DNA of 64,000 nt from Streptomyces harbinensis (GCF_900116145.1 NZ_FPAB01000002.1:413193-477192), one strand, 5' to 3'; shown: positions 49,572-63,159, counted from the first letter of the stretch. Numbers and translations are program-made. Notes: generated by a model from the letters alone, not told the origin.

Positions 49572-50072
49572 TCAGCTCTCCTCGGCCTGCACCGCGCGAC
49601 GGGCGTCCGCGACCAGCACACCCCAGCTGATCAGCTGCTCGGTCAGCACCGAGGGGGACTGGTCGTAGATCACCGCGAGGGTGCGCAGATCGTCCTGACG
49701 GATCGAGAGCACCTTGCCGTTGTAGTCACCGCGCTGGCTCTGGATGGTGGCGGTGTAGCGCTGCAGCGGGCCGGCCTTCTCGCTGGGCAGCGTGGCGAGC
49801 CGCTCCAGGTCGAGCACCAGCTTCGGCGGGGGCTCGGCGGCGCCGCCGGGCGTGGTGCCGGGCAGCAGCTCCTGGACGGGCACACCGTAGAAGTCCGCCA
49901 GCTCCGCGAGGCGCTGCACGGTCACCGCGCGGTCACCGCGCTCGTACGAGCCGACCACGACCGCCTTCCAGCGGCCCTGGGACTTCTCCTCGACCCCATG
50001 GAGCGACAGACCCTGCTGGGTGCGGATGGCGCGGAGCTTGGCTCCGAGCTGTTTGGCGTATTCGCTGGACAT
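49572..50072 (-). CDS. bldD: BldD, c-di-GMP-dependent master repressor of development
   Basis: A 166-residue regulator that holds Streptomyces in vegetative growth by repressing sporulation genes when bound to tetrameric c-di-GMP. The N-terminal helix-turn-helix (about 1-70) has SLHGVEEKSQGRWKAVVVGSYERGDR. The C-terminal domain carries the full c-di-GMP signature RGD (114-116) then, after eight residues, RQDD (125-128), the published RXD-X8-RXXD motif. The linker is Pro/Gly-rich. ATG at 50072. A candidate BldD box lies 25-37 nt upstream, so it should autoregulate. Confidence 0.97.
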   Translation of the reverse strand: MSSEYAKQLGAKLRAIRTQQGLSLHGVEEKSQGRWKAVVVGSYERGDRAVTVQRLAELADFYGVPVQELLPGTTPGGAAEPPPKLVLDLERLATLPSEKAGPLQRYTATIQSQRGDYNGKVLSIRQDDLRTLAVIYDQSPSVLTEQLISWGVLVADARRAVQAEES

Positions 50073-50096
50073 GTGTCTCCCCGGACGGCAATTTCG

Positions 50097-50109
50097 TTAC
50101 TCACTGTGA
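50097..50109. promoter_or_regulatory. Candidate BldD-binding box
   Basis: TTACTCACTGTGA fits the BldD consensus TnACnCwGnGTnA at all fixed positions but one (C for G at position 8). It contains the palindrome CTCACTGTGAG (50100-50110). It lies 25-37 nt upstream of the bldD start codon. Confidence 0.55.
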
Positions 50110-50219
50110 GGTTACGCAGCGTGATATCTCCCGTCAAGCCGGACCGGCTCCCTCCTCTCTGACCTGGGGCGATGCGGAGCGTATCGAGTGCCCTGCTATG
50201 GTTCATTCGAACACCAGAC

Positions 50220-50254
50220 GTCCTTTAAGGCCCGTCCCGTGAGGCGGGGAAGGA
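50220..50254 (+). promoter_or_regulatory. PyrR-binding RNA stem-loop in the pyrR leader
   Basis: CCCG (50231-50234) pairs with CGGG (50245-50248), closing a loop that reads TCCCGTGAGG, a full match to the PyrR-loop consensus UCCnGnGAGG. A lower stem pairs TCCTT (50221-50225) with AAGGA (50250-50254), separated by a purine bulge as in Bacillus binding loops. The lower stem includes the first half of the Shine-Dalgarno GGAAGGAGG (50248-50256). A TATGGT -10 at 50197-50202 would start the transcript near 50209. UMP-bound PyrR probably blocks ribosome access. Confidence 0.75.
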
Positions 50255-50265
50255 GGTCCTTTCGT

Positions 50266-50841
50266 ATGGACACCCCTGAGTCACCCCCGGCCCGCTCCGT
50301 GCTGGAAGCGCCGGACATCGCCCGGGCACTGACCCGCATCGCCCACGAGATCGTCGAACGCGCCAAGGGCGCCGACGACGTGGTGCTGCTGGGAATCCCC
50401 ACCCGCGGTGTCGCCCTCGCCCACCGGCTCACCGCCCGGCTGGCCGAGATCACCGGCCACCCGGTGCCCGTCGGATCGCTGGACATCACCATGTACCGCG
50501 ACGATCTGCGGCTGCGCCCGGCCCGGGCCCTGGCCCGTACCGAGATCCCCGGCTCCGGCATCGACGGCGCGCTGGTCGTCCTCGTCGACGACGTGCTCTT
50601 CTCCGGCCGCACCATCCGGGCCGCCCTCGACGCCCTCGGCGACATCGGCCGGCCGCGCGCCGTCCAGCTCGCCGTCCTGGTCGACCGGGGCCACCGCGAG
50701 CTGCCGATCCGCGCCGACTACGTCGGCAAGAACATCCCGACCTCCCTGCGGGAGACGGTCAAGGTCCAGCTCACCGAGGAGGACGGCCGCGACGGCGTGC
50801 TCCTGGGCGTACGCGAGGACGCCCCCGCCGCCGAGCGGTAG
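50266..50841 (+). CDS. pyrR: PyrR, pyrimidine operon regulator and uracil phosphoribosyltransferase
   Basis: RNA-binding regulator that senses UMP; some members also have weak uracil phosphoribosyltransferase activity. The 191-residue type I PRT fold has the PRPP motif [31 protein letters not shown], and YVGKNIPTS. It is the first gene of the complete pyrimidine operon, and the leader carries its own binding loop. ATG 50266 has GGAAGGAGG upstream, nine bases away. Gap of 95 nt to pyrB. Confidence 0.96.
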   Translation: MDTPESPPARSVLEAPDIARALTRIAHEIVERAKGADDVVLLGIPTRGVALAHRLTARLAEITGHPVPVGSLDITMYRDDLRLRPARALARTEIPGSGIDGALVVLVDDVLFSGRTIRAALDALGDIGRPRAVQLAVLVDRGHRELPIRADYVGKNIPTSLRETVKVQLTEEDGRDGVLLGVREDAPAAER

Positions 50842-50936
50842 CGCGCCCCGGTACGGCCCGGCCACCACCCCCCGGCCCCGGCCGTGCCCGCGCCTGCCCG
50901 CACGCCCTCAGCTCACCCCTCACCGGGAAGGCAACG

Positions 50937-51905
50937 ATGAAGCGCCATCTCATCTCGGCCACCGACCTCAGTCACGACGACGCCGTCCTGATCCTCGACA
51001 CCGCCGAGGAAATGGGCCGGATCGCGGACCGGCCGATCAAGAAGCTCCCCACCCTGCGCGGCCGGACGGTCGTCAATCTGTTCTTCGAGGACTCCACCCG
51101 CACCCGGATCTCGTTCGAGGCGGCGGCCAAGCGGCTCTCCGCCGATGTGATCAACTTCTCGGCCAAGGGCTCCTCGGTCTCCAAGGGCGAATCGCTCAAG
51201 GACACCGCCCTCACCCTCCAGGCGATGGGCGCCGACGCGGTCGTCATCCGGCACCACGACTCCGGCGCCCCGCACCGGCTCGCCACCTCCGGCTGGATCG
51301 GCGGCAGCGTGGTCAACGCCGGGGACGGCACCCACGAGCACCCCACCCAGGCACTGCTCGACGCCTACACCATCCGCCGCCGGCTGGCCGCCGCCGGCGC
51401 GGCCGGCACCGACCTCGCCGGGCGCCGGATCACCATCGTCGGCGACATCCTGCACTCCCGGGTGGCCCGCTCCAACGTCCACTTGCTGCACACCCTGGGC
51501 GCCGAGGTGACCGTGGTCGCCCCGCCCACCCTGGTCCCGATCGGTGTGGAGCACTGGCCCTGCGCCGTCTCCTACGACCTGGACGCGGTGCTGCCCAAGT
51601 CCGACGCCGTGATGATGCTCCGCGTCCAGCGCGAGCGGATGAACGCCGCCTACTTCCCGACCGAGCGCGAGTACGCCCGCCGCTACGGCCTGAACGGCGA
51701 CCGGATGGCCAGGATGCCCGGCCACGCGATCGTCATGCACCCCGGGCCGATGAACCGCGGCATGGAGATCACCGCCGAGGTCGCCGACTCCCCCCGCTGC
51801 ACCGCCGTCGAACAGGTCACCAACGGCGTCAGCGTCCGCATGGCCGTCCTCTACCTGCTGCTCGGCGGAGCCGAGCCCGCCGCCACCAAGGAAACCCATG
51901 AGTGA
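50937..51905 (+). CDS. pyrB: Aspartate carbamoyltransferase
   Basis: Condenses carbamoyl phosphate with aspartate. The 322-residue protein contains the carbamoyl phosphate loop [48 protein letters not shown] and [11 protein letters not shown], all intact. No regulatory subunit (pyrI) is present, as usual in actinobacteria. The stop lies 8 nt inside pyrC. Confidence 0.97.
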   Translation: MKRHLISATDLSHDDAVLILDTAEEMGRIADRPIKKLPTLRGRTVVNLFFEDSTRTRISFEAAAKRLSADVINFSAKGSSVSKGESLKDTALTLQAMGADAVVIRHHDSGAPHRLATSGWIGGSVVNAGDGTHEHPTQALLDAYTIRRRLAAAGAAGTDLAGRRITIVGDILHSRVARSNVHLLHTLGAEVTVVAPPTLVPIGVEHWPCAVSYDLDAVLPKSDAVMMLRVQRERMNAAYFPTEREYARRYGLNGDRMARMPGHAIVMHPGPMNRGMEITAEVADSPRCTAVEQVTNGVSVRMAVLYLLLGGAEPAATKETHE

Positions 51906-53202
51906 GACCGCAACCCCCCGGCGCACCCTGATCAAGGGCGCCAAGATCCTCGGCGGACGGCCGCAGGACGTCCTCGTCGAGAACGGCACCATCGCCGAGA
52001 TCGGCTCCGGCCTCCCGGCCGCGGGTGCCACCGTCATCGAGGCGGACGGCCGGATCCTGCTGCCCGGCCTGGTCGATCTGCACACCCATCTGCGCGAGCC
52101 GGGCCGCGAGGACTCCGAGACCGTCCTCACCGGCACCCGGGCCGCCGCCGCCGGCGGCTACACCGCCGTGCACGCCATGGCCAACACCTTCCCCGTCGCC
52201 GACACCGCCGGCGTCGTCGAGCAGGTGTGGCGCCTGGGCCGTGAGTCCGGCTACTGCGACGTGCAGCCCATCGGCGCCGTCACCGTGGGCCTGGGCGGCA
52301 AGCAGCTCGCCGAGCTGGGTGCCATGCACGACAGCGCCGCCGGCGTCACCGTCTTCTCCGACGACGGCAAGTGCGTGGACGACGCCGTGATCATGCGCCG
52401 CGCCCTGGAGTACGTGAAGGCGTTCGACGGCGTCGTCGCCCAGCACGCCCAGGAGCCCCGGCTCACCGAGGGCGCCCAGATGAACGAGGGCACCGTCTCC
52501 GCCGAACTCGGCCTCACCGGCTGGCCGGCCGTCGCCGAGGAATCGATCATCGCCCGCGACATCCTGCTCGCCGCCCACGTCGGCTCCCGGCTGCACATCT
52601 GCCACCTGTCCACCGCCGGCTCGGTGGAACTGGTGCGCTGGGCCAAGTCCAAGGGCTGGCGGGTCACCGCCGAGGTCACCCCGCACCACCTGCTCCTCAC
52701 CGACGAGCTGGTGCGCTCCTACGACCCGGTCTACAAGGTCAACCCGCCGCTGCGCACCGAGACCGACGTGCTGGCGCTGCGCGAGGCGCTCGCGGACGGC
52801 ACCATCGACATCGTGGCCACCGATCACGCCCCGCACCCCCACGAGGACAAGGACTGCGAGTGGGGCGCCGCCGCCATGGGGATGATCGGCCTGGAGACCG
52901 CGCTCTCCGTCGTCCAGCACACCATGGTGGACACCGGGCTGATGGACTGGGCCAAGGTCGCCGACCGGATGGCGTACGCGCCCGCCGCCATCGGCCGGCT
53001 CGCCGGACACGGCCGTCCGGTTGCGGTGGGGGAGCCCGCCAACCTCACGCTGGTCGACCCGGCATACCGTTCCCTGGTGGACCCCGCCGGTTTCGTCTCC
53101 CGCAGCCGGAACACCCCCTACAAGGGGCGCGAGCTTCCGGGCCGGGTGACGCACACCTTCCTGCGGGGCCGGGCAACGGTCACGGACGGGAATCTCACAT
53201 GA
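51898..53202 (+). CDS. pyrC: Dihydroorotase
   Basis: Cyclises carbamoyl aspartate. The 434-residue amidohydrolase of the class I (long) type has zinc ligands in [10 protein letters not shown], further metal His residues in AQHAQEPRL and CHLSTAGS, and the catalytic Asp in ATDHAPHPH. Start overlaps pyrB by 8 nt. The end is coupled (ATGA) to the membrane gene that follows. Confidence 0.97.
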   Translation: MSETATPRRTLIKGAKILGGRPQDVLVENGTIAEIGSGLPAAGATVIEADGRILLPGLVDLHTHLREPGREDSETVLTGTRAAAAGGYTAVHAMANTFPVADTAGVVEQVWRLGRESGYCDVQPIGAVTVGLGGKQLAELGAMHDSAAGVTVFSDDGKCVDDAVIMRRALEYVKAFDGVVAQHAQEPRLTEGAQMNEGTVSAELGLTGWPAVAEESIIARDILLAAHVGSRLHICHLSTAGSVELVRWAKSKGWRVTAEVTPHHLLLTDELVRSYDPVYKVNPPLRTETDVLALREALADGTIDIVATDHAPHPHEDKDCEWGAAAMGMIGLETALSVVQHTMVDTGLMDWAKVADRMAYAPAAIGRLAGHGRPVAVGEPANLTLVDPAYRSLVDPAGFVSRSRNTPYKGRELPGRVTHTFLRGRATVTDGNLT

Positions 53203-53804
53203 GTCACATCATCACAGCGCAGCTGATCGTTCTCGCCGACGAGAACATCGAACGCAAGTCGGCCGAGGTCACCGACTGGGCCGCGCGCATCGGCTGGACC
53301 GTCGGCTTGCTGCTGCTCGTCGCCCTCGTCTACTGGCTGATGCGCGAGGGCTGGAAGTGGCGCGGCAGCCTCCAGGGCGACCTGCCCGAGCTGCCCGCCC
53401 CGCCGCAGACACCCGGCGACGCCCGGCTGCGGCTGACCGGCCGCTACCACGGCTCCACCACCGCCGGGCAGTGGCTGGACCGCATCGTCGCCCACGGCCT
53501 CGGCGCGCGCAGCCGCGCCGAGCTCACCCTCACCGCCGAGGGCATCACCGTGGAGCGCACCGGAGCCCCCGATTTCCTCATCCCGGCCGGCCGCGTCCGC
53601 GGCGCCCGGCTCGACAAGGGCATCGCCGGCAAGGTCCTCACCGAGGGCGGCCTGCTGGTGATCACCTGGGAGCACGGCGACCGCCTGCTGGACTCCGGTT
53701 TCCGGTCCGACCGGGCCGAGGAGCACGCCGCCTGGGTCCAGGCGCTCCAGCCGGCCAGCACGGCCGCCGCCGGCCCGCACACCCCCGAAGAAGGTGCCGC
53801 ATGA
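53199..53804 (+). CDS. Single-pass membrane protein embedded in the pyr operon
   Basis: A 201-residue protein with a transmembrane helix at about 33-47 ([19 protein letters not shown]) and a cytoplasmic domain of mixed beta strands from about 75 ([59 protein letters not shown]), which looks like a PH-type barrel. It is ATGA-coupled at both ends, to pyrC and to carA, so its level is tied to the pathway. Similar genes sit at this position in other actinobacteria. No catalytic motif; function unknown. Confidence 0.82.
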   Translation: MSHIITAQLIVLADENIERKSAEVTDWAARIGWTVGLLLLVALVYWLMREGWKWRGSLQGDLPELPAPPQTPGDARLRLTGRYHGSTTAGQWLDRIVAHGLGARSRAELTLTAEGITVERTGAPDFLIPAGRVRGARLDKGIAGKVLTEGGLLVITWEHGDRLLDSGFRSDRAEEHAAWVQALQPASTAAAGPHTPEEGAA

Positions 53805-54929
53805 CCACCGCCACCCCCCGCACCGGCCCCGCCGTACTCGTCCTGGAGGACGGCCGCACCTTCCGCGGCCGCAGCTACGGCGCGGTGGGCCAGACCCTCG
53901 GCGAGGCCGTCTTCTCCACCGGCATGACCGGCTACCAGGAGACCCTCACCGACCCCTCGTACCACCGCCAGGTCGTCGTCATGACCGCCCCGCACGTCGG
54001 CAACACCGGGGTGAACGACGAGGACCCCGAATCCGGCCGCATCTGGGTCGCCGGCTACGTGGTCCGCGACCCCGCCCGGGTCTCCTCCAACTGGCGGGCC
54101 ACCCGCACTCTCGACGCCGAACTGGCCGCCCAGGGCGTGGTCGGCATCTCCGGCATCGACACCCGCGCCCTCACCCGCCACCTGCGCGAGCGCGGCGCCA
54201 TGCGGGTGGGCATCTTCTCCGGCGACGCACTCGCCGGCGCGGACGAACTGCTCGCCCGGGTCCAGGCAGCCCCCGCGATGAGCGGCGCCGACCTGGCCTC
54301 CGAGGTTGCCACCACCGAGCCGTACACCGTGCCCGCCCAGGGCACCCGCCGCTTCACCGTTGCCGCCGTCGACCTCGGCATCAAGGGCATGACCCCCTAC
54401 CGGATGGCCGAGCGCGGCATCGAGGTGCACGTCCTGCCCGCCACCACCACCGCCGAGGAGATCTACGCCCTCGCCCCCGACGGGGTCTTCTTCTCCAACG
54501 GCCCCGGCGACCCCGCCACCGCCGACCACGCGGTCGGCCTCATGCGCGCCGTCCTGGAGCGCGGCACCCCGCTGTTCGGCATCTGCTTCGGCAACCAGAT
54601 CCTGGGCCGCGCGCTCGGCTTCGGCACCTACAAGCTCAAGTACGGCCACCGCGGCATCAACCAGCCGGTCAAGGACCGGGCCACCGGCAAGGTCGAGGTC
54701 ACCGCCCACAACCACGGATTCGCCGTCGACGCACCGCTCGACACCGTCTCCGACACCCCCTTCGGCCGCGCCGAGGTCTCCCACGTCTGCCTCAACGACA
54801 ACGTCGTCGAGGGGCTTCGACTGCTCGACCGGCCGGCCTTCAGCGTCCAGTACCACCCCGAAGCGGCGGCCGGCCCGCACGACGCCGCCTACCTGTTCGA
54901 CCGCTTCGTCTCCCTGATGGAGGACCAGC

Positions 54930-54937
<8 letters not shown>
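53801..54937 (+). CDS. carA: Carbamoyl phosphate synthase small subunit
   Basis: Glutaminase subunit. In the 378-residue protein the N-terminal half has [21 protein letters not shown] and [18 protein letters not shown]. The class I amidotransferase half has FFSNGPGDP, the nucleophile in [10 protein letters not shown] and the His-Glu pair in [12 protein letters not shown]. Coupled to the preceding gene, and the stop lies 8 nt inside carB. Confidence 0.97.
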
Positions 54938-58262
<3,325 letters not shown>

Positions 58263-58263
58263 G

Positions 58264-59427
58264 ATGGGACGCGCCTACTCCCTGCTCTTCCGCACGGTCC
58301 TCACCCGGATCGACCCCGAACGCGCCCACCATCTCGCGTTCGGGGCCATCCGGGCCGCCGCCTCCGTCCCGGTGGTGCGCGACGCCGTCCGCGCCGGCTT
58401 CGCGCCCCGCTTCCCGCAGCTGCGGGTGCGGGCGCTCGGCCGCACCATGCCCGGCCCCTTCGGGCTCGCCGCCGGCTTCGACAAGAACGCGGTCGGCATC
58501 GACGGCCTGGCCCTGCTCGGCTTCGACCACATCGAGATCGGCACCGTCACCGGCCGGGCGCAGCCCGGCAACCCGCGCCGCCGGCTGTTCCGGCTGGTCG
58601 CCGACCGCGCCCTGGTCAACCGGATGGGCTTCAACAACGACGGCTCCGCGGCCGTCGCCGCCCGGCTGGCGCGCCGCGTGTCCCGCCCCGGCGGCACCGT
58701 GGTGGGCGTCAACATCGGCAAGACCAAGGCCGTTCCCGAGGAAGAGGCCGTCGCCGACTACGTCACCTCCACCGAGCGGCTCGCCGCCCACGCCGACTAC
58801 CTCGTGGTCAACGTCTCCTCGCCCAACACCCCGGGGCTGCGCGCCCTCCAGGCCGTCGACCAGCTGCGCCCGCTGCTGACCGCCGTCCGCGAGGCCGCCG
58901 ACCGGACCGTGACCGGGCGCCGGGTACCGCTGCTGGTGAAGATCGCCCCCGACCTCGCCGACGAGGACATCGACGCGGTCGCCGATCTCGCCCTGGAACT
59001 GGAGCTGGACGGCATCATCGCCACCAACACCACCATCTCCCGGGAGGGCCTGGCTACCCCCGCGGAGGAGGTGGCCGCCATCGGCGCCGGCGGCCTGTCC
59101 GGCGCGCCGCTGACCGAGCGCTCGCTGGAGGTGCTGCGCCGGCTCCACCGGCGCACCGGCGGGCGGCTCACCCTGATCGGGGTGGGCGGCATCACCACGG
59201 CCGAGGACGCCTGGGCGCGGATCCGGGCCGGGGCCACCCTCATCCAGGGCTACAGCGGCTTCATCTACCAGGGCCCGGCCTGGCCCCGGCGCATCCACCG
59301 CGGGCTCGCCCGGCAGCTGGCCGCCAGCCCGTACCGGACGCTGGCCGAGGCCGTCGGCACCGACACCGGCACCCCGGCCGGCCCGGAGGCCGGAGCCCCG
59401 GCCGGGACGAAGGAGGGCGCGGCATGA
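58264..59427 (+). CDS. pyrD: Dihydroorotate dehydrogenase, class 2 (quinone)
   Basis: Oxidises dihydroorotate to orotate, passing electrons to menaquinone. In the 387-residue protein the N-terminal helical membrane-association segment (about 1-40) precedes [26 protein letters not shown], and the catalytic serine loop [12 protein letters not shown], all diagnostic of class 2. FMN sites in [13 protein letters not shown] and LIGVGGI. ATG one base after the carB stop; end coupled (ATGA) to pyrF. The last 25 residues are Gly/Ala/Pro-rich. Confidence 0.97.
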   Translation: MGRAYSLLFRTVLTRIDPERAHHLAFGAIRAAASVPVVRDAVRAGFAPRFPQLRVRALGRTMPGPFGLAAGFDKNAVGIDGLALLGFDHIEIGTVTGRAQPGNPRRRLFRLVADRALVNRMGFNNDGSAAVAARLARRVSRPGGTVVGVNIGKTKAVPEEEAVADYVTSTERLAAHADYLVVNVSSPNTPGLRALQAVDQLRPLLTAVREAADRTVTGRRVPLLVKIAPDLADEDIDAVADLALELELDGIIATNTTISREGLATPAEEVAAIGAGGLSGAPLTERSLEVLRRLHRRTGGRLTLIGVGGITTAEDAWARIRAGATLIQGYSGFIYQGPAWPRRIHRGLARQLAASPYRTLAEAVGTDTGTPAGPEAGAPAGTKEGAA

Positions 59428-60269
59428 GCGCGACCGAGCCGTTCGGTGCCCGGCTGCACCGGGCGATGGCCGAGCGCGGGCCGCTGTGCGTGGGGATCGA
59501 CCCGCACGCCGCCCTGCTCGCCGACTGGGGGCTCGGCGACGACGTCGCCGGCCTGGAGCGGTTCACCCGCACCGTGGTGGAGGCGCTGGCGGAGCGGGTC
59601 GCGGTGCTCAAGCCGCAGTCCGCGTTCTTCGAGCGCTTCGGTTCCCGGGGCGTGGCCGTCCTGGAGCGGGCCGTCGCCGACAGCAGGGCGGCCGGGGCGC
59701 TGGTGGTCACCGATGTGAAGCGCGGCGACATCGGCTCCACCATGGCCGCCTACGCCGCCGCCTATCTGGAGCCCGGTGCCCCGCTGTTCTCGGACGCGAT
59801 CACCGTCAGTCCCTACCTCGGCTTCGAGTCGCTGCGGCCCGCGCTGGACCTGGCGCGGACGCACGGGGGCGGGATCTTCGTCCTGGGGCTCACCTCCAAC
59901 CCGGAGGGCGCGCAGGTGCAGCGGGCCACCGCCGCCGACGGGCGCCCGCTGGCCCAGCTGATGCTGGACGCCATCGCCCGGGAGAACGCGGGGGCCGCCC
60001 CGCTCGGCTCGGTCGGTGCGGTGATCGGCGCCACGCTGTCCACGGCGGGCGTCGACCTGGCGGTCAACGGCCCGCTGCTGGCCCCCGGCATCGGGGCGCA
60101 GGGCGCCACCGCGGCCGACCTGCCCCGGCTGTTCGGGGACCGGATCGGTCAGGTGGTGCCCAGTGTCAGCCGGTCGGTGCTGCGGGCGGGGCCCTCCGTG
60201 GCGGGGCTGCGCGCGGCGGCGGAAGCGGAGGTAGGGGCGCTCTCGGCGGCGCTCCGTGACCGCCGTTGA
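59424..60269 (+). CDS. pyrF: Orotidine 5'-phosphate decarboxylase
   Basis: Final step to UMP. The 281-residue enzyme is of the long, type 2 form found in actinobacteria, with [11 protein letters not shown] near the start, [13 protein letters not shown], and the catalytic [13 protein letters not shown] with the D-K-D array. Orotate phosphoribosyltransferase (pyrE) is not in the operon and must be encoded elsewhere. AGGAGG lies upstream of ATG 59424. Confidence 0.97.
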   Translation: MSATEPFGARLHRAMAERGPLCVGIDPHAALLADWGLGDDVAGLERFTRTVVEALAERVAVLKPQSAFFERFGSRGVAVLERAVADSRAAGALVVTDVKRGDIGSTMAAYAAAYLEPGAPLFSDAITVSPYLGFESLRPALDLARTHGGGIFVLGLTSNPEGAQVQRATAADGRPLAQLMLDAIARENAGAAPLGSVGAVIGATLSTAGVDLAVNGPLLAPGIGAQGATAADLPRLFGDRIGQVVPSVSRSVLRAGPSVAGLRAAAEAEVGALSAALRDRR

Positions 60270-60343
60270 GCCCTCGACCGTAGAGAAATGTCCGAAAAGT
60301 TCGTACTGATTGAACGCTGACCTGGACTTTTTGACGATTCTCG

Positions 60344-60372
60344 CTGACTCAGGCCGGATCGGCCGCTAGTCT
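60344..60372 (+). promoter_or_regulatory. Promoter of the sIHF gene
   Basis: CTGACT (60344-60349), 17-nt spacer, TAGTCT (60367-60372), a good vegetative match. Transcription would start near 60380, giving a leader of about 100 nt. The TTGACG at 60331-60336 is too far from this -10 to pair with it. The rest of 60270-60481 is AT-richer upstream sequence without a gene. Confidence 0.55.
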
Positions 60373-60481
60373 CCGACGAGAGCGGAGCAGCACGGCGCCC
60401 AGTCGGCTGCCCGCCGGCACGGGGCCACCAGGCCGTGTGCTGTCCGTATCCAACAGATTCGACACCCGAGGTGACGTAGGC

Positions 60482-60805
60482 GTGGCTCTTCCGCCCCTAA
60501 CCCCTGAACAGCGCGCAGCCGCGCTTGAGAAGGCCGCCGCGGCTCGCCGGGAGCGCGCCGAGGTCAAGAATCGGCTCAAGCACTCCGGCGCCTCCCTGCA
60601 CGAGGTCATTCAGCAGGGCCAGAAGAACGATGTCATCGGCAAGATGAAGGTGAGCGCGCTGCTCGAATCGCTGCCCGGCGTCGGCAAGGTCCGCGCCCGG
60701 CAGATCATGGAGCGTCTCGGCATCTCCGAGAGCCGCCGGGTCCGTGGCCTGGGATCCAACCAGATCGCCTCGCTGGAGCGTGAGTTCGGCGACAAGGCGG
60801 CCTGA
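60482..60805 (+). CDS. sihF: Integration host factor sIHF, nucleoid-associated protein
   Basis: A 107-residue actinobacterial IHF, unrelated to the HU/IHF fold, that bends DNA and affects supercoiling, chromosome compaction, development and antibiotic production in Streptomyces. N-terminal lid helix ([22 protein letters not shown]) followed by a helix-two-turn-helix region ([40 protein letters not shown]) that contacts the backbone. GTG 60482 follows GAGGTGA; known homologues start at this position. Confidence 0.95.
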   Translation: MALPPLTPEQRAAALEKAAAARRERAEVKNRLKHSGASLHEVIQQGQKNDVIGKMKVSALLESLPGVGKVRARQIMERLGISESRRVRGLGSNQIASLEREFGDKAA

Positions 60806-60811
60806 GATTTT

Positions 60812-60832
60812 CCCGCTCCCTCGGGAGGCGGG
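60812..60832 (+). terminator. Hairpin between sIHF gene and gmk
   Basis: CCCGC and CCC (60812-60820) pair with GGGAGGCGGG (60823-60832) with one bulged base, preceded by GATTTT. It sits directly upstream of the gmk -10 box and may separate the abundant sIHF transcript from gmk. Confidence 0.5.
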
Positions 60833-60843
60833 ATAATCGGCCC

Positions 60844-61395
60844 ATGAACGATCGTCCGCGGCTGACCGTGCTCTCCGGCCCCTCCGGGGTCGGCAAGAGC
60901 ACGGTCGTCGCCCATATGCGCAAAGCTCATCCGGAGGTGTGGCTGTCCGTCTCGGCCACCACCCGCCCTCCCCGGCCCGGGGAACAGCACGGGGTGCACT
61001 ACTTCTTCGTGGACGACGAGGAGTTCGACAAACTCGTCGCCAACGGAGAACTGCTGGAGTGGGCCGAGTTCGCCGGCAACCGCTACGGCACGCCGCGCCG
61101 GGCCGTGCTCGACCGGCTGGAGGCGGGGGACCCGGTGCTCCTGGAGATCGATCTCCAGGGCGCCCGGCTGGTGCGCTCCTCGATGCCCGAGGCACGGCTG
61201 GTCTTCCTCGCCCCGCCCAGCTGGGAGGAGCTGGTCCGCCGGCTCACCGGGCGCGGCACCGAGCCGCCCGACGTGATCGAGCGGCGGCTGACCGAGGCCA
61301 GGAAGGAACTGGCGGCGGAGGCCGAGTTCGACGTCACCCTGGTGAATACGTCGGTCGAGGACGTCGCGGGTGAGCTGCTAGCCTTGCTGTGTTAA
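60844..61395 (+). CDS. gmk: Guanylate kinase
   Basis: Phosphorylates GMP to GDP. The 183-residue protein has P-loop GPSGVGKST (12-20), [34 protein letters not shown] and [11 protein letters not shown], as expected. ATG 60844 has no Shine-Dalgarno and lies 6 nt after GATAAT (60832-60837), so the transcript is probably leaderless. The message continues to rpoZ 52 nt downstream. Confidence 0.96.
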   Translation: MNDRPRLTVLSGPSGVGKSTVVAHMRKAHPEVWLSVSATTRPPRPGEQHGVHYFFVDDEEFDKLVANGELLEWAEFAGNRYGTPRRAVLDRLEAGDPVLLEIDLQGARLVRSSMPEARLVFLAPPSWEELVRRLTGRGTEPPDVIERRLTEARKELAAEAEFDVTLVNTSVEDVAGELLALLC

Positions 61396-61447
61396 CCAGG
61401 GGGCAGTTTTGTTTCCCCCGCCCCCGACCCCCTGCGGAAGGTAGAGC

Positions 61448-61729
61448 GTGTCCTCTTCCATCACCACGCCCGAGGGCATCATCAACCCGCCGATCGATGA
61501 GCTGCTCGAGGCCACCGACTCGAAGTACAGCCTGGTGATCTACGCCGCCAAGCGCGCGCGCCAGATCAACGCGTACTACTCGCAGCTCGGCGAGGGTCTG
61601 CTGGAGTACGTCGGCCCGCTCGTGGACACTCACGTGCACGAGAAGCCGCTGTCGATCGCGCTCCGCGAGATCAACGCCGGTCTGCTGACCTCCGAGGCCG
61701 TCGACGGTCCGGCGGACCCGGGCCGCTGA
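61448..61729 (+). CDS. rpoZ: RNA polymerase omega subunit
   Basis: A 93-residue omega subunit with the conserved [29 protein letters not shown] block; assists assembly of the beta-prime subunit and, in Streptomyces, influences development and secondary metabolism. GTG start with GAAGG upstream. The gmk-rpoZ-coaBC-metK order is shared across actinobacteria. Confidence 0.96.
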   Translation: MSSSITTPEGIINPPIDELLEATDSKYSLVIYAAKRARQINAYYSQLGEGLLEYVGPLVDTHVHEKPLSIALREINAGLLTSEAVDGPADPGR

Positions 61730-61891
61730 GCCGCGGATCCTCCGGCACCCCCCACCGCCCCGCGCCCCGCGGAACGGCGGCCGGGGGACGGTAGCCGGGG
61801 GACACCGTCCGGGCCCCGCACCTCCGGGGCCACCGCGCGCCCGGCCGGCACCGATCCCGGAGCCGGCGGGGCCGTCGCATCGAACCGTCCG

Positions 61892-61919
61892 CGGGCCCGG
61901 CAGTACGCTGCCGGGCCCG
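61892..61919 (+). other. 12-bp hairpin ahead of coaBC
   Basis: CGGGCCCGGCAG (61892-61903) pairs perfectly with CTGCCGGGCCCG (61908-61919) around loop TACG, ending 25 nt before the coaBC start. It may terminate rpoZ, but TACGCT (61904-61909), spanning the loop, is also a possible -10 for coaBC. Confidence 0.5.
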
Positions 61920-61944
61920 TGATCGCGCCGGGAGAAGGCCAGCG

Positions 61945-63159
61945 ATGGACAAGCCGAAGGTCGTTCTGGGAGTCAGCGGCGGGATCGCCGCCTACAAGGC
62001 GTGCGAGCTGCTGCGGCGGCTGACCGAGTCGGGCCACGACGTCCGGGTGCTGCCCACGGCCAACGCGCTGCGCTTCGTCGGCGCGCCCACCTGGGCTGCC
62101 CTCTCGGGCCACCCGGTGGAGACCGAGGTCTTCGAGGACGTGCACGAGGTGCCGCACGTCCGCATCGGTCAGCAAGCCGATCTGCTGGTGATCGCCCCGG
62201 CCACCGCCGATCTGCTGGCCAAGGCCGCCCACGGGCGGGCGGACGACCTGCTCACCAATACGCTGCTCACGGTCCGGGCCCCGGTGGTCTTCGCGCCCGC
62301 CATGCACACCGAGATGTGGGAGCACCCGGCCACCCGGGAGAACGTCGCCACCCTGCGCCGCCGCGGCGCCGTGGTCATCGAGCCCGCCAGCGGCCGGCTC
62401 ACCGGCGCCGACACCGGCAAGGGCCGGCTCCCCGACCCGGCCGAGATCTTCGAGGTCTGCCGCCGGGTGCTGGCCCGGGGCACCGGCGCCCTCACCCCCG
62501 ACCTGGCCGGCCGGCACGTGGTGATCTCCGCCGGCGGCACCCGGGAGCCGCTGGACCCGGTGCGGTACCTGGGGAACCGTTCCTCCGGCAAACAGGGCTA
62601 CGCCCTGGCCCGCACCGCCGTGGCCCGGGGCGCCCGGGTCACCCTGGTCGCGGCCAACACCGCGCTGCCCGACCCGGCCGGTGCCGAGGTCGTCCCGGTG
62701 GGCACCGCGCGGGAGTTGCAGGATGCCGTGGTCAAGGCCGCCATCGGCGCGGACGTGGTGGTGATGGCCGCGGCGGTCGCCGACTTCCGCCCGGCGCACG
62801 AGGTGCGCAGCAAGATCAAGAAGCGGGACGGGGTGGAGCCGGAGCCCGTCGCGCTGGTCCGCAACCCCGACATCCTCGCCCAGGTGGCCGCCCGTCATCC
62901 GGCGCGGCCACCGGTCGTGGTGGGCTTCGCCGCCGAGACGGACGACGTGCTGGCGGGCGGCCGGGCCAAGCTCGCCCGCAAGGGCTGCGATCTCCTGGTG
63001 GTCAACCAGGTGGGCGACGGGCGCGCCTTCGGCACCGAGGAGAACGAAGCGGTGATCCTGGAGGTCGGCGGCCCGGAGACCCCGGTGCCGTACGGCCCCA
63101 AGGAGGCCCTGGCGGACCGCGTCTGGGACGCCGTGGCCCGGCGCCTGACGACGGCCTGA
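61945..63159 (+). CDS. coaBC: Bifunctional phosphopantothenoylcysteine decarboxylase/synthetase
   Basis: Two consecutive steps of coenzyme A synthesis. In the 404-residue protein the N-terminal flavoprotein CoaC domain (about 1-185) has [14 protein letters not shown], the catalytic His in VPHVRIGQ (H71) and APAMHTEMW. The C-terminal CoaB domain has [27 protein letters not shown] and the catalytic loop IKKRDG. GGGAGAAGG precedes the ATG. The 215-nt gap to rpoZ is GC-rich with several short repeats and no gene. Confidence 0.96.
   Translation: MDKPKVVLGVSGGIAAYKACELLRRLTESGHDVRVLPTANALRFVGAPTWAALSGHPVETEVFEDVHEVPHVRIGQQADLLVIAPATADLLAKAAHGRADDLLTNTLLTVRAPVVFAPAMHTEMWEHPATRENVATLRRRGAVVIEPASGRLTGADTGKGRLPDPAEIFEVCRRVLARGTGALTPDLAGRHVVISAGGTREPLDPVRYLGNRSSGKQGYALARTAVARGARVTLVAANTALPDPAGAEVVPVGTARELQDAVVKAAIGADVVVMAAAVADFRPAHEVRSKIKKRDGVEPEPVALVRNPDILAQVAARHPARPPVVVGFAAETDDVLAGGRAKLARKGCDLLVVNQVGDGRAFGTEENEAVILEVGGPETPVPYGPKEALADRVWDAVARRLTTA

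Noticed and set aside
60331..60372. TTGACG as the -35 of the sIHF promoter
   Set aside because: It is 30 nt from TAGTCT, too far; CTGACT at 60344-60349 has the right 17-nt spacing.
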